A stretch of 64,000 bases of DNA from Verpa conica (taxonomy: Eukaryota > Ascomycota > Pezizomycetes > Pezizales > Morchellaceae). Every line of letters starts with the position of its first letter. The stretch's first letter is position 1. Location of the stretch: positions 1,054,001-1,118,000 of the forward strand of contig JAUFSD010000016.1 of NCBI GenBank assembly GCA_033030425.1, read 5' to 3'. Below are positions 14,501 to 25,639 of the stretch, in pieces. Under the pieces are notes generated by a model. The model worked only from the letters and a program-made list of their open reading frames with translations, made no database searches and was not told the DNA's origin. Made by a program: the position numbers and the translations under genes.

Positions 14501-15489
14501 GACATACTGGGTGTCTACGGAAATTATCCCAGATTAGTGTTGGATGTGCGAGCATATTTCCTACACGTAGCATACCAGTAGGGTAGCTTGTTCTCTTAAG
14601 ACTTACGGAGATGTATATAACACTGTAGTTGGTCATTTAAGTGGATGGTTTGGGGCGCGAAAACTAACTACATACTTCATACAGCCGTTATATTGGCTGA
14701 TCTGCACAGTGAAATCAATGGCTAACCTCAAGATTTGGAGAGCCCAAAAGGCTAGAGTAAAATAGATATGTGAGGGATAGGTGTGATATACATAGGAAAC
14801 ATTCCAACACTTGGGAGAAATAATAGGTTGTTCGAGTCATATTATATGATTGGTAGAAAGGGTGGGTGTCTCTAGTACTGCCTTGCCTCATGGTAAGAGT
14901 GTGAAATACAGAGGACTGGTGGGTTAGAAGGTGGAGGGTATGATGGGTACTGGAAGATGTGGGAAGAATAGGTTTAAATGTTTCATGGGTGTTTACCTTT
15001 GGAATTTTAGTTGAGGTATTAGGAGGGCTAGCTGGTCATTCTTGTGCTGTATTTATAGATTTAATCTCGATTATAGGGTAAAAACCTCTATCATACTCTT
15101 GCGTTTGGTTTGCTCTGCATATTTCTGCGCTGAAAAATAATGTGTAGTATGCGTTCTACTCCTGTTTCGGGTTATAGGGGATGGGCGATTCTATGTAGCT
15201 TGAATAAGTTTTTTGTACATGTCTATAAGTCATTATCTAGAGTCTATGGAAGGAGATTCCTGTAGCTATTTCTTAACGATCTTGTAGTATACGTGTCTGG
15301 GTTCTTGTTATGATAGATTCATTCATTCATTCGTCTGCGTTCTTGATCTTGAATAATTCGAGTGATTATCAGTGATGTCAAAGCCTATGGGGAAGTATAC
15401 TTTCATAAAAATACCTCACTACCACCGTATTCTGCACGGTTCATCCGAGAAATCTCTCCAAGAGAACCTCAATATCATCACCAATCGAA
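11557..15489. other. Intergenic, no supportable gene
   Basis: About 11,557-11,760 is the likely promoter/5' UTR of the PLAC8 gene, with TATA-like ATATATAT at 11,575-11,590. The rest holds several 60-126 codon frames (for example minus 14218-13838 and plus 12843-13187). These have no motif, no matching splice structure and unremarkable codon use. The stretch just before 15,490 contains a TTCA tetranucleotide run (about 15,317-15,332) and is probably the promoter of the following gene. Confidence 0.5.
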
Positions 15490-18400
15490 ATGGCGAAGTC
15501 TCCTGAAAGGGAGCTCCTCGATCTTCTTGAAGAAATATTCAGTGTTCCGTGCATCTCGATTGACTCCGACCCCTCTATAATTAACGCTGGTAACTCAGTG
15601 CCAGCAATCCCCACTTCTCATAACGCCACAGAGAACGAATACAACACCATGGCCATTCTTGTCCGTGAAACCCACTCAGCAACTCTGCCAGCACTTGTCG
15701 GCTTTCTTCTCCAGCTGCTCCTTAGTCATCCACCATTCACCCACAGATCACCAGAGCTCCTTAGTGGGCACCAGTCTCGCTTTTTTGCCATCTGGGACAA
15801 AGTATATGATGCCGATTCTTCAATCGGGGATGTCAGTGGAAATGATGACGAGATGAAAATGGTTCCCCAGCTTGGTTTAAAGCTCCTTGTTGAATTTCAG
15901 TTATCTTTTCAAAGCTTGAAAGAAGAAGGTTTTAAATTTGTCTCAGAGCTCTTGCTTTCCTGCATCAGTCGTTTATCCCCAGGGACTGGCGGTTCTAGAC
16001 GTAGCTGGGTGATTACGCATGGGAAGGCTGTGAATGTTCTTTCAGAGCTGCTCTATAGCGTTCCTGACGCAGAGTGGTTACGTCTGGATAAGAATTTTGA
16101 ATATACGACAGCAGTATGGAAATGCTTAAAAATATTGACGTCCGGGGCAGCTTGGTGGGGGAAGGAGAGTACTACTTTCGAGAAGAACTTGGAGCGGCTT
16201 TCTAGATGTTTCTGTAGGTTTCGGCGTGATTGAGCACGTTCTGGACTAAACTGACGATTGAATGATGTGAAAGTCAAACTCCCAACAGCATCTTCACTCC
16301 TTCGGTCAGCACTACGTGTGGATCTGGAACCGACAGAGATTCACTCGACGGTGACGGTTCTTCTGGCGCCGCTGGAGCGTCTTCATGGGGTTCCTGTTTC
16401 GGAAAAGTTGAATGCATACACGCCCACACCATTCAACTTTCCAAACGCTTCGTCGTTAGAAAGACATGATTTTTCTAAGCCGTACGAGTTTGCAAACTTG
16501 AGAGTACTTTTTGCGGCTTGGATTAATGCTAGTCCTGTACATCGTGGATTAAAAGAATTTAGAGTCCCTTGGGATATAAGCATTGTTTTACAGCATGCGG
16601 ATGTATATGAGCGGCTAAGGCTTCATCCAGAGAGTGCTGTGAGAATATCTTTGGGGTATATATTTAATGAGGCACAGCTGGAGGGGAGAGGTAGCTTCAT
16701 GGAATATCACTCACATGCCCATAGTGATGGTTGACTGACATAATCTTAGGTTTCAAACCGAGTACAGATATGAAGGCCATGGAACTACTCAAGATATTTA
16801 TAACATATCTCCATAGAGGCCATACTGAGTCCTCTTTGTCATCATCTGCAACGCATCTAACTGTAAAATATGGGCTAGAACCAAGGCCTGAGGCGTGCGT
16901 CATATTGAACGCTGAGTGGGTGTTGCCATGGATGTGGCAGAGAAGGGACACTGATCTGGATTTTGTAATGGTTATGACCAGCGCGTGGATGTTGGCACTC
17001 TGTAAGGATAGAGAAGAGTTGACGGCTGAACATCCTGTGTTCAAAATGCTAGAGAAGAACTGTGTCGCTTTTGAAGTTTTCAGCGTAAGTGATCCATATG
17101 TTGATGAGGGAACGCGTATTGAGTATAAAGTGAATAGGAGTTCTTTAAACACGTCTTCTTGCACGATTTTATTTCAAATTCAATTGACCAGGGGGCTACT
17201 TTAACCAGGATCTGTCGACTTCTAAATATCACTCTGCAAGTAGTCCAGTTGATGTTTGCTTTAAGACCGCAGGAGATAAGCCAGGAGTTGTGGTCACAAA
17301 TAATTCGATGTTTTGTGGACTCTATGGATCGGGAGTGGGTTCCTGCCTCTTGTAAGCCCTCTATTTTAGTTACTGGATATGAATTTCTAAAATATATCTA
17401 GGCTGGGCACTTGTTTGCACGATATTTGCAGAAATTCCTAGGCTTGTCTTGGTAGAGGCGTTCGAATATGCCAAAGCCGTGGATAGTATGGGTCTATGTA
17501 AGATTTTCGGACATGTAGGGGTAGGTTTTAATAACTAACAATGAGTTCTATACAGTCATACCTGTTTTTCTCCGCGAAATCGAGGTTATAACTTGTCATT
17601 GCGAGAATCATTCAGTAGTCAGCTTACCTAGTGAATCACTTACAACCCAGTTTGAGAGCTTGACGGCAATGCTACAATTTGTGATTCTTGCGTTAAGAGC
17701 CAATAGCGAGATCTATCGTTCTTTTGCGCAGAAATCGCACTTTGTCTTGTCGATGCTGAAATATGTTAAACGTGAGTATAGGTCGCTCTTTTTAGGCTCT
17801 TCGCATCCAGAGCTGGTATTGATGCATGCAGCTTCTATCGGTGCTGTCTGTGAGATTCTCGTTATTACTAGGTTCGGTACAGATACAACGCTAGTAGCTA
17901 GTATTAGAGGTAGTATAAACATCCCTTCTACAAGAGGAATGACGGAACAAGTGAGAAACCATGAGATTTTGAATCTTATTTCAAGACTAGTGGGGAATAC
18001 CTTTGAAATGTCGTACATTATATGTAAGTTCTCTTTCTGAGCTTCTTGAGAGAATAATGACAAGGGCCATGAGTAACAGGTCATACCGCTAATTTTGAGT
18101 GGATTGAAGCACCGCTTTGTGGACTGGTATCAATGTTAAGTACTGGTTGGTGGGTAAAAAAACCATTTGTGTATTTCAATGTGTTTGGATACATTAGAAT
18201 GGTGTTACTGCAACATGTTCGTAGCCCTCGTCTCTGTGTTTGACTTTGTAAGGGTATTTTCTTACCCAGGTCTGGGAATGCGTTGTACTAAGGTGCGGTT
18301 TAGGGTGCTCATAAATGGTGCTGTCTCGTCCCTGTATTTGTTGATGCTGTTGCAGCACTGCTTAAGGTCGATGCTCCAATACGTATATCTACCGTAGTTA

Positions 18401-18917
18401 TCTAGAAAACCAGTTGATAGTCTACTAATAATAACTTGGGGACTTAGGTCAGATAGTCGTCGAAAACCGGTGGAATCTAGATCTAGTAGTAGCAATGCTC
18501 ACGCGCATCAAGAATGATGATGTAGACTGTGGTGACTGCGGTATCTGTTTTCGGGAGCCAATCCTGAGACTAGTGACGATCTTGGTCGAGAGACGTCCAG
18601 TATGGTGTAGAGACCTACTATTAGAAAGAGGAATGGGACGATATTCTATTCTTACCATCGAGGCCCTTGAGACTATGTTTGAAACACAGTTGAAAAGGAA
18701 TAGTACGACAGAACAGGCAGAGGAAGATCCTAGAGTACTGGCAGATATGATTATAAGAATAGCTAGCGCATTTCCGGAATGGGAGGTGGGAACAGTGAAG
18801 ATGAGAAGAAGACTGGAAAAGGTTAAAGCGGAGGAGAGAGGCGGATGTGTAATGAAAGGGTTTTATGCCGTTTATCGGCCTATTCAAGGTGTATCATTTT
18901 GTTTAGTACCGAATTAA
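15490..18917 (+). CDS. Large multi-exon hypothetical protein, probably alpha-helical
   Basis: I could not assign a family. Nine exons can be chained in one reading frame: 15490-16213, 16274-16690, 16750-17129, 17192-17351, 17402-17497, 17556-18023, 18080-18237, 18304-18382 and 18448-18917 (983 residues). Most introns are 50-66 nt with good signals (for example GTAGGT...ACTAAACTGAC..., GTAAGC, GTAAGA, GTAAGT). Intron 3 could instead begin at 17085 (GTAAGT, 107 nt), which would remove 15 residues. Intron 7 (donor GTTTGA, 18238) is the weakest. The protein is rich in Leu and in amphipathic helical segments, such as LLDLLEEIFS near the N-terminus, with a charged Arg/Lys/Glu C-terminus; this is suggestive of a HEAT/ARM-like scaffold. 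There is no signal peptide. The start chosen is the first ATG in a good context. Confidence 0.68.
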
Positions 18918-20324
18918 AGGTTATTGTAATAATACTGGGTAGCATAGAATGGAGTTATAAGAGTAAATATCCGTGTTTTATCATAACACTATATATGAGG
19001 GAGTAAGATTTCACCGAAGAAATAATCTATATGGTGTACGGTGGTGATATTGTGGGACTCGGGACCCTGGTACCACCTCAGTAGTAGATATGAGAGCATA
19101 ACATTTGTTTTTGTAGGCTAAGATCTACTACGTACCCCTAGGGCTTGGTATACCTGTACTGAGCTTGAAAGAGCACTCCACCAATGGACGGTTCGTACTC
19201 TAAATTGAAGACTTTCTAAAGTATGCGATTATGGACACTTGATTCTTCAGCAGTCCAAGATGTATACCTCCTATGCCGAGCTAGCCCAAATCCTTACTGG
19301 TCGGGCGGCCAAATAAAACTAGGGCGTCGGCGAAATTTCTCTGGGCGCCAAGTATCTAAACTGTATATATACCCCACCTCCCCGTACCCTCTTTACTCCC
19401 CAGCTCTCTTTGCCTTTGTAAGTGAAGGGGTCAGAAACGGCCTTCCCTTTCCATCGTTGTGGATATCTGCTAACAACCTCACAGTGGCTTAGATCAAGTG
19501 TAGTATCTGTTCTTTTCAGTGTATGTTTTCCACTTTCCCTTTTATTTATTCTTCTCGTCAAGTACATTGCTAACAGTACTGTGAATAGTTAATCTCTGAA
19601 ACGGTTCTATGGAACCATTTATTGATTATACTTATTTTTGGGTCTTGGGACCAGGGCTCTGTGCTTGCACACCTCTGGTCCCACTGTGTCACTGGTATTG
19701 CACTGTTTCCAGTCGACGCGAATAATATCTTTTTTTCTTTCATTGTCTTCCTGGCCGCTGGCGAGGGGACAAGGAAAGAATTAGGTTATTTCTGTGGTGC
19801 GAGATCGATTATTTTATGGTGTTTACTAGACTACATGTAGTTAATTTTATCTTGTGCGTTCTTGTATTCTTAATTTAAAATAATATAATAAATTCTATGA
19901 AGAAAAATTTGTTTTTGTTTTACAGTACTTGGGCTTAGAGTACCATAGTCTAAGGGCTTTATGTATTTATCATTAATTTATTTTTCATTCTATGGAGAAA
20001 AAGAAATTAAAATGTGGCTTTTTATGGCGTGTAAGGGCCCATGTACATATCGTGGGAGTGCCAAGCCTTCTGGAACGAGTGAGGATCTGTGAATATGCAA
20101 ACGAACGACGTAGTTTAATTTATGATACTGCCTCCTTTCGACAGGCTTGCCTGGTGTGGGATACACCTTTTTGAGGGATATTTGGTTATAAATAGCCTAA
20201 AGCATAACTATATTTTGGGAATGCTAAGCGGTATAACCTGTGAGTCATCTATGGCCTGCCAATGAGCCACCAGCACAAAAGGTAATAATACTGGTTCTTA
20301 ACAAGACCCAGGGCAAAATGTAAC
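18918..20324. other. Intergenic, nothing recognised
   Basis: This holds the likely 3' UTR of the preceding gene, then A/T-rich sequence without motifs that I can support. Short frames of 60-89 codons are present but have no protein features. The last ~20 bases contain the poly-T stretch that would end Pol III transcription of the tRNA on the minus strand. Confidence 0.5.
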
Positions 20325-20421
20325 CGACACCGACGAGATTCGAACTCGCGCGCCCGAGGGCATCCGCTTACGCTTTCCGGGGAATAGCAGGCGAACGTGA
20401 TAACCACTCCACCACAGTGTC
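20325..20421 (-). tRNA. tRNA-Ser(GCT) with a 16-nt intron
   Basis: Read on the minus strand the molecule folds fully. The acceptor stem is GACACTG/CGGTGTC (one G-U). The D-stem is GTGG/TCAC. The anticodon stem is TTCGC/GCGGA, with loop CTGCTA-A placing GCT at standard positions 34-36 (window 20388-20386). The long class II variable arm is GCCC-TC-GGGC. The T-arm is GCGAG-TTCGAAT-CTCGT, and the discriminator base is G, as expected for serine. A 16-nt intron (20384-20369) interrupts the anticodon loop after position 37, the canonical nuclear tRNA intron site. A TTTT run about 8 nt downstream fits Pol III termination. It reads AGC/AGT codons. Confidence 0.93.
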
Positions 20422-20701
20422 TTTGATGCAGTGCTGACGCAAGTAGGTCTCCATATAGAGACTTTTGTGTATCACTTTTAGGCCTTATCAGGGGCAGTTT
20501 TTTTTGGTATCTTGAAACGTGTCCGAATAAAGTAGCTTAATGCATAATAGTCAAGTTAATGGGAATGGCGGAGACGTGACCCAGCCGTAGTGTCCTTATT
20601 AATGCCATTCCAGGTACCAAAAATGGCAACCCCTGCCCCCCATTTGTTAATCTCTGCCTGTTGACTCGTCTTAATGCGTACGTAACAAGCATTACTTGTA
20701 A

Positions 20702-22020
20702 TTATTCCTCCACAATTAGTTCCATAGCCTTCACCTCCGTCTCCTTCGGTATTAAGCCCACTTGTCCAAGCTGCTCAACAACCTGCACATCCACATCTAC
20801 AATAATCGCTTTATTCCTTGCCCCATGTCCTGCACCCTTTTTCCACGGCCTTGTTACCATCGCCGCATTAACAAGGCAGGTCTCCTTCCTCCCGTCCAAT
20901 GTCCCATCATTATCTAACACATTACCATGCCGCTTCGTCAAATCCACCACAAACTGCCGTGCACTCTCAGCACCAGGGTCTTCAACAACGGTTGTGGATT
21001 CTTCTTTGAATTTTATGAACTTTGACTTCGTATCCCACCTGACGCGCTCGACACCACGTGATTCGTGGATATGGCCGAAAACGTGTAGGTAGGGACGGAC
21101 CGTCCAGACTGCTTGCCGGAGGTGTTCGCAACCGCGGCTGGCAGTAGATCCGTCAAGGTGGTACTTGGGGGGACCATGGGTGATTATGATCTATCAACAC
21201 CGGATCATAAGTTTCTCTGCCGGTGGGTTGGGTTGGGGGAGGGGGCTATGGCATTCCTACATCAGTATCGAGTGGGATATCTTTCCATATACTTGTGTAA
21301 AGGCTCTGTGACTCGTCATATCCAAACCCCCAAAGACCACATTTCGGACTCCAAGGCGAACCAAATACGCCGAATGTTCGGCCATCTTTTAACGTAATTG
21401 TTTTGAATTCGTGATTGAGGTAGACTATACCTTTATCGACAGCTTCCTGGGATGTAAAGAGAGTGACGTTGTCGATGTGGGACTGGGGTGCCTGAGTGTG
21501 AAAGTTTGCCCCAAACTCGTTATCAAAGGTTTGATCTAAAGTTACACCATCATGGTTTCCTATCCAATAAAGGGAAAGTCAGCGAACAGACAGTAGCACC
21601 ATCTACTGTATTCTCAAATATTTAGGCAGCCCGCGTACCAGCGATAACTAGCTTCACCTCATGCGCACAGCTCCCAATCCACTCAACAGCCTTCTTTAGC
21701 TCTGAATATGAGCCCTGATTCGTCATATCCCCTGCATGTATCAGCACGTCTCCAGGTGGGACCTTGAAGGCACCATTGAGTGGTGACGAGTTGTGCGTGT
21801 CAGATACGCATACGATGCGGATCTTCTTTCGGGGGACGGGGCCGGATATGAGAAATGCCTGAGAATCGCCTTGGTGCGACATACCCAAGGGGTTTTTGTA
21901 GTAGTTTCGGTAGGTGGGGATAGTACTGGAGGTGGGAGTGAATGGGTTGCACATTGTGGGGGTTCGGGTGAGGCTGAAAGATGTCAAGAAGTGGGGGGCG
22001 CTTGGCGAGTAGAGCCGCAC
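20702..22020 (-). CDS. Calcineurin-like metallophosphoesterase (MPPED/UPF0046 type), three exons
   Basis: Exons on the minus strand are 22020-21639, 21559-21261 and 21190-20702 (389 residues from the first ATG). Introns are 79 nt (donor GTACGC) and 70 nt (donor GTAGGA, TTGATAG acceptor). All dinuclear metal-site signatures are present in order: SDTHNSS (D-x-H), HAGDMTNQG (GDxxxxG), GNHD (split by intron 1), THGPPKYHLDG (split by intron 2 just upstream) and HVFGHIHE (GHxH). This arrangement matches the MPPED1/2 and UPF0046 branch, cytosolic phosphodiesterases with poorly known substrates. Alternative downstream starts at 21954 and 21882 would shorten a weakly conserved N-terminus that lacks acidic residues. 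The gene lies about 300 bp downstream of, and on the same strand as, the GST gene; there is no evidence for co-transcription. Confidence 0.93.
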
Positions 22021-22326
22021 TGGATCACGTGATGAGGGAGGCGGTTACATATATAGTTTCTTTTTCAAGTTTCGTGTTATTAACCCATACCTATACGTTG
22101 TTCTTAAGGAATAGATATTATTTTGTAACGGTAAATTCGGTATAATTTTTGCTCACCTGGTATGCCATAGCATCCCCAGTATTGCAGTATATCCAGGACC
22201 AATCCCAGGCTCAGGATATCCCCAGGCTTTCACTTTCTTTAAAAGTATTATTCAGGACCGAAAGTAGCTTTTTTTTAAAATTATATCAAGATCTCCTAAA
22301 ATAAATTTGATTCCACCCAGACCCCT

Positions 22327-23210
22327 TTACTTTTGTAAAATCCACTTTTGTGCTTCCTTTGCAACCTCCTCCACCTTCTTCGGATCTTTCAAGATCTCCT
22401 TAAGCGTACTCGGGTACGGGACATCAACCCCCTTCTGCACTGCCGGTCTAGCCTCAAGTTTTGCATGCCATTTCTGAAGATTCGGGAACTTTGCCAGTTC
22501 AATACCAGACCACGGTGCAGTATTAACCCAGCCCCAAGTGGTGATATCGGCGATCGTCAACCTATCGCCAACAAGGAAGCCGCTAGTAGAGGAAGCGAGC
22601 TGTTTATCAAGGACACCGTAGAGGCGCTGAGTCTCGGTGATGTATCTGTTGATTCCGTATGGGATCTTCTCGGGGGCATAACGGAAGAAATGGTTGGCTT
22701 GACCTTGCATTGGGCCGACTCCAGCGTTTTGGAAGAATCTAGTCCATGTTAGCTTGTGTTCGGGTTGATTCGGCAAATGATTTGAGGGGAAACATACACC
22801 CACTGCTGGACTTCCCAGTACTCCCGTGTGCCCTTCGGGTAGGAGATCTTGTGGTCCTTGTCGTATGTCTCGACAAGGTATTGTAGGATAGAGCCGGACT
22901 CAAAGAGATGGATTTCCTTGCCGTCTGGGAAGGACTTATCCGTCATTGCGGGAATACGACCATTGGGGTTGATTGCGAGGAACCATGGCTCCTTTTGGAC
23001 TCCAGTGGAGATGTCGATTGGCTTGACTGTGTATGGAAGACCGAGTTCCTCGAGTGCTATCGAGATTTTGACACCATTGGGTGTTTGTGATGTGTATAGG
23101 GTAATTGAGGGCTCTGAAGATGAAGACATATTGCGGGTATTGGTATTGGATCTGGGGGACTTGGGTAGATGCTTGGTGATGTGAAGGAGTCTGTTGATAC
23201 TGCGGTTCAT
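22327..23210 (-). CDS. Ure2-like glutathione S-transferase, two exons
   Basis: Exons are 23210-22798 and 22738-22327 on the minus strand (274 residues from the first ATG). The 59-nt intron uses donor GTATGT and joins EVQQWV to FFQNAGVGPMQGQ. The N-terminal thioredoxin fold shows TPNGVKISIALEELGLPY, NPNGRIPAM and FESGSILQYL. The C-terminal helical domain shows FLVGDRLTIADITTWGW and the usual closing helices. This is the pattern of fungal Ure2p-like/YfcG-like glutathione transferases, which conjugate or reduce substrates with glutathione. It lacks the Asn/Gln-rich prion region of yeast Ure2. A second start at 23129 (MSSSSEPS) is the usual family start. The extra 27 residues are Arg/Lys-rich with no acid and could act as a mitochondrial presequence. 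Confidence 0.93.
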
Positions 23211-24424
23211 AGTATCCCCAGATGAGGTGAGAGAAGAGGAGGGTTATATAGAACCGTGAGAGGTTTTGTTTGTGTAGTACTACATGATGACATCGCTTGA
23301 TTAGGTGCGCGGGCCAGGGGTTTCCATTGTTTGACGCAATCTCAGTGTACGGGGGTGAGGGGTAGTTTGTAATGGTGGATTTCAAAGCAATAGTATTACC
23401 AATTCATCTCGGACACATCCCGGGGTAAGGGTAACTCCACAAGTGAGACCTACTCGGGGTAAGTGATCGATAACTTTGAATTCATGTAATCAAATATGTT
23501 TTATGTTATAGCAAAATGCTTGAATTTGGTTGTCGAGATGTCTGGGTGGCGTCTATCTTGGTGGGGTTTACATTTGCTGTGTAGGGTGACTCAGCAAACG
23601 CTACATTCTATCCTTGTTACGGACAGGGTTAGGGTTTGAGGATACATCATAAACTTGTGTTGGGAATCGAAATGAGGGCTTTCAAGCTAGTTGATATTCA
23701 AAGATATAGGACTGTATTATCTAAAAGATACTCTATTCCGATTTTACCAGCTCATATAGTGGGGTTCAGCCGGGTCGGCTATTTGGCGCCTTGTTGTAGG
23801 CCGTTACTCTGATTAAAATCCTATTTGGGGTTCAGGTCGGTAGTAATCGCAATGTGTATTGGTTCAAAAGTCTGTAAGGGAATCGCTCAGACGGACAGAA
23901 GTGGGCTAGGCTGAAACGTTTTAGAGAGAAGTACGTTTTCTAGTGGTTTCTAATCTCATTTTTAGGAGGAATGTTTTTTATGTATGGAATCGGTGGATGT
24001 ATCGCTGTATTTAGTTTTGAGACAGAGGCCTTGCATGTAGGGGTGTCTGGGGAGGTATAATGCGGGGAGGCCTGAATACGTAGTACGACGTTTATCAGGG
24101 GTCCAAGTGATGGAGTAGGTATATCGAGAGCTACCTGATTGGGAAGCTCTGGTGTAAGGACTTCGTGCCTGAAATTGGCAAGAAGAAGAAGCTCTTATGA
24201 TATACGTGTAGTGTGATCAATACCCCTCAACCAGTAGTAATTCTGCCGCTTTATTTTGTACGCGCCACTACTTGGATTGGGAATTCCAACCTGGTGCCAT
24301 TGATTCGCCTGTTGATTAAAATTTCTTTTTATTTGGTAACCCTTTGCAACAAGTTAATTATATGCGGGGTAATCTTGCTTCATCTCTCTTTGTCATACTC
24401 TGCAACTTGCTTCATCTGAGAGAA
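23211..24424. other. Intergenic between divergent genes
   Basis: About 1.2 kb separates the divergently oriented GST and zinc-finger genes. I see no coding frame. The segment just upstream of 24,425 contains pyrimidine-rich sequence suited to a 5' UTR. Confidence 0.5.
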
Positions 24425-25639
24425 ATGGATGAACCAGCAACGAAGAAACGAAAAACACTACATGCACCTCTTAATGAAAACTTGGAGTCGCTTGCGAATT
24501 TACTGGAAATCCTCCAACACCAAGTAGCTGATATATTGAACAAAAAGGATGAGCCTTCTGTTGCCTTCTCAGACATTCAGTCCTTTCAAGCCTCTTTGTC
24601 CAAATTCAGGAAGTCATTCGACAGGCCAGCTGGAAGGTACAGATGTCCGGATTGTGCAAAGGCGTTTGTCCGCCTCGATCGCTTGCTTGTGCACTGTGAC
24701 ACATACCATAAAGAGAGGCATTACCTAAAGCTTGTGTGTCCATGCCCGCAGTCGTTCAAACACTTGCGCGACCGTAATACACACCTCAGGAAATGTCACC
24801 AGGATTACTACAATGAGGAACAGATACTAATTCTCGGCGGACGTAAGTATTTTCTCTTGGTCAGGAACATATTCCACGTTTGAGCTAAACCTTTTATAAA
24901 AAGCTGATATAGTAACGGGAGCGGGAGAGACCCAAAGTGATGAGAGAGTTACTGACAACGGGGCGAATTCTATTTCTCCCAGTAAAGAAACCAATATCCT
25001 TTCCATCCGCAACGACATAAATGACGCTTCTGCCGCAAAGGATACTGTTGTCATTTCCGCCGGCGGGCATGCGAGTAATCTTTCTATCGACAAGGGTGCA
25101 GATCCAATTTCTGTCGACAAAGGTGCAAGAGCCAGTCCTACTACCAAGCATAGGGACATTATTTCAATCGACATCGAATCTCGCAATAGTTCAATCAGCG
25201 CCAATGTTAGTTCTATTGGTAAGGGCACGGGTGACCCACCTATCGGCAAACATGCGCGTGATCCTCCGATTAATAATGATGAGGATCAACCCGACGTAGC
25301 TGGGATGCTCGTAAGTCTTGGGCGTGGAAATGGTAAGCGCTCATTTACCTCTCATGAGTTTTAAATTTGCTAAATAGGGATTAGAAACCCCCAAGACCGA
25401 GTTACCACATATCCAACCAACATACCCACGGGTGATGAAATTGATTATCAAGAAAAAAAAGAGAGTACACGAACGCCTCGGAGAGAACCAATAGATTGGC
25501 TAACTTCGGTGAGCCCTAGCCTCCAATCCGTCTGGTCTCGCTAAATATGTTCTAGGGTTCATCAAAGCAAGGTTCTGGCATACGCTGGTACTGGCGACTA
25601 CCCCATCAACCCCGGGTATGGTGGCCTAAGTGTCGGTAA
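24425..25639 (+). CDS. C2H2 zinc-finger protein, four exons
   Basis: Exons are 24425-24842, 24904-25332, 25378-25508 and 25556-25639 (353 residues). Introns are 61, 45 and 47 nt with donors GTAAGT, GTAAGC and GTGAGC. The start is MDEPATKKRK, with a basic patch resembling a nuclear localisation signal. One classical finger, CPDC-x12-H-x4-H, sits near residues 78-99. It is followed by a variant finger starting CPC with the HLRKCH end. Exon 2 encodes a low-complexity region with repeated [S/V]IDKGA and IGK-like units. The C-terminus is short and aromatic/basic (IRWYWRLPHQPRVWW). It is probably a nuclear DNA- or RNA-binding protein; the target is unknown. Exon 2 keeps one open frame across its whole length and the phases match at every junction, which supports the model. 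Confidence 0.78.

Noticed and set aside
20661..21092. 143-codon plus-strand frame
   Set aside because: It is antisense to exon 3 of the metallophosphoesterase, whose motifs are unambiguous.
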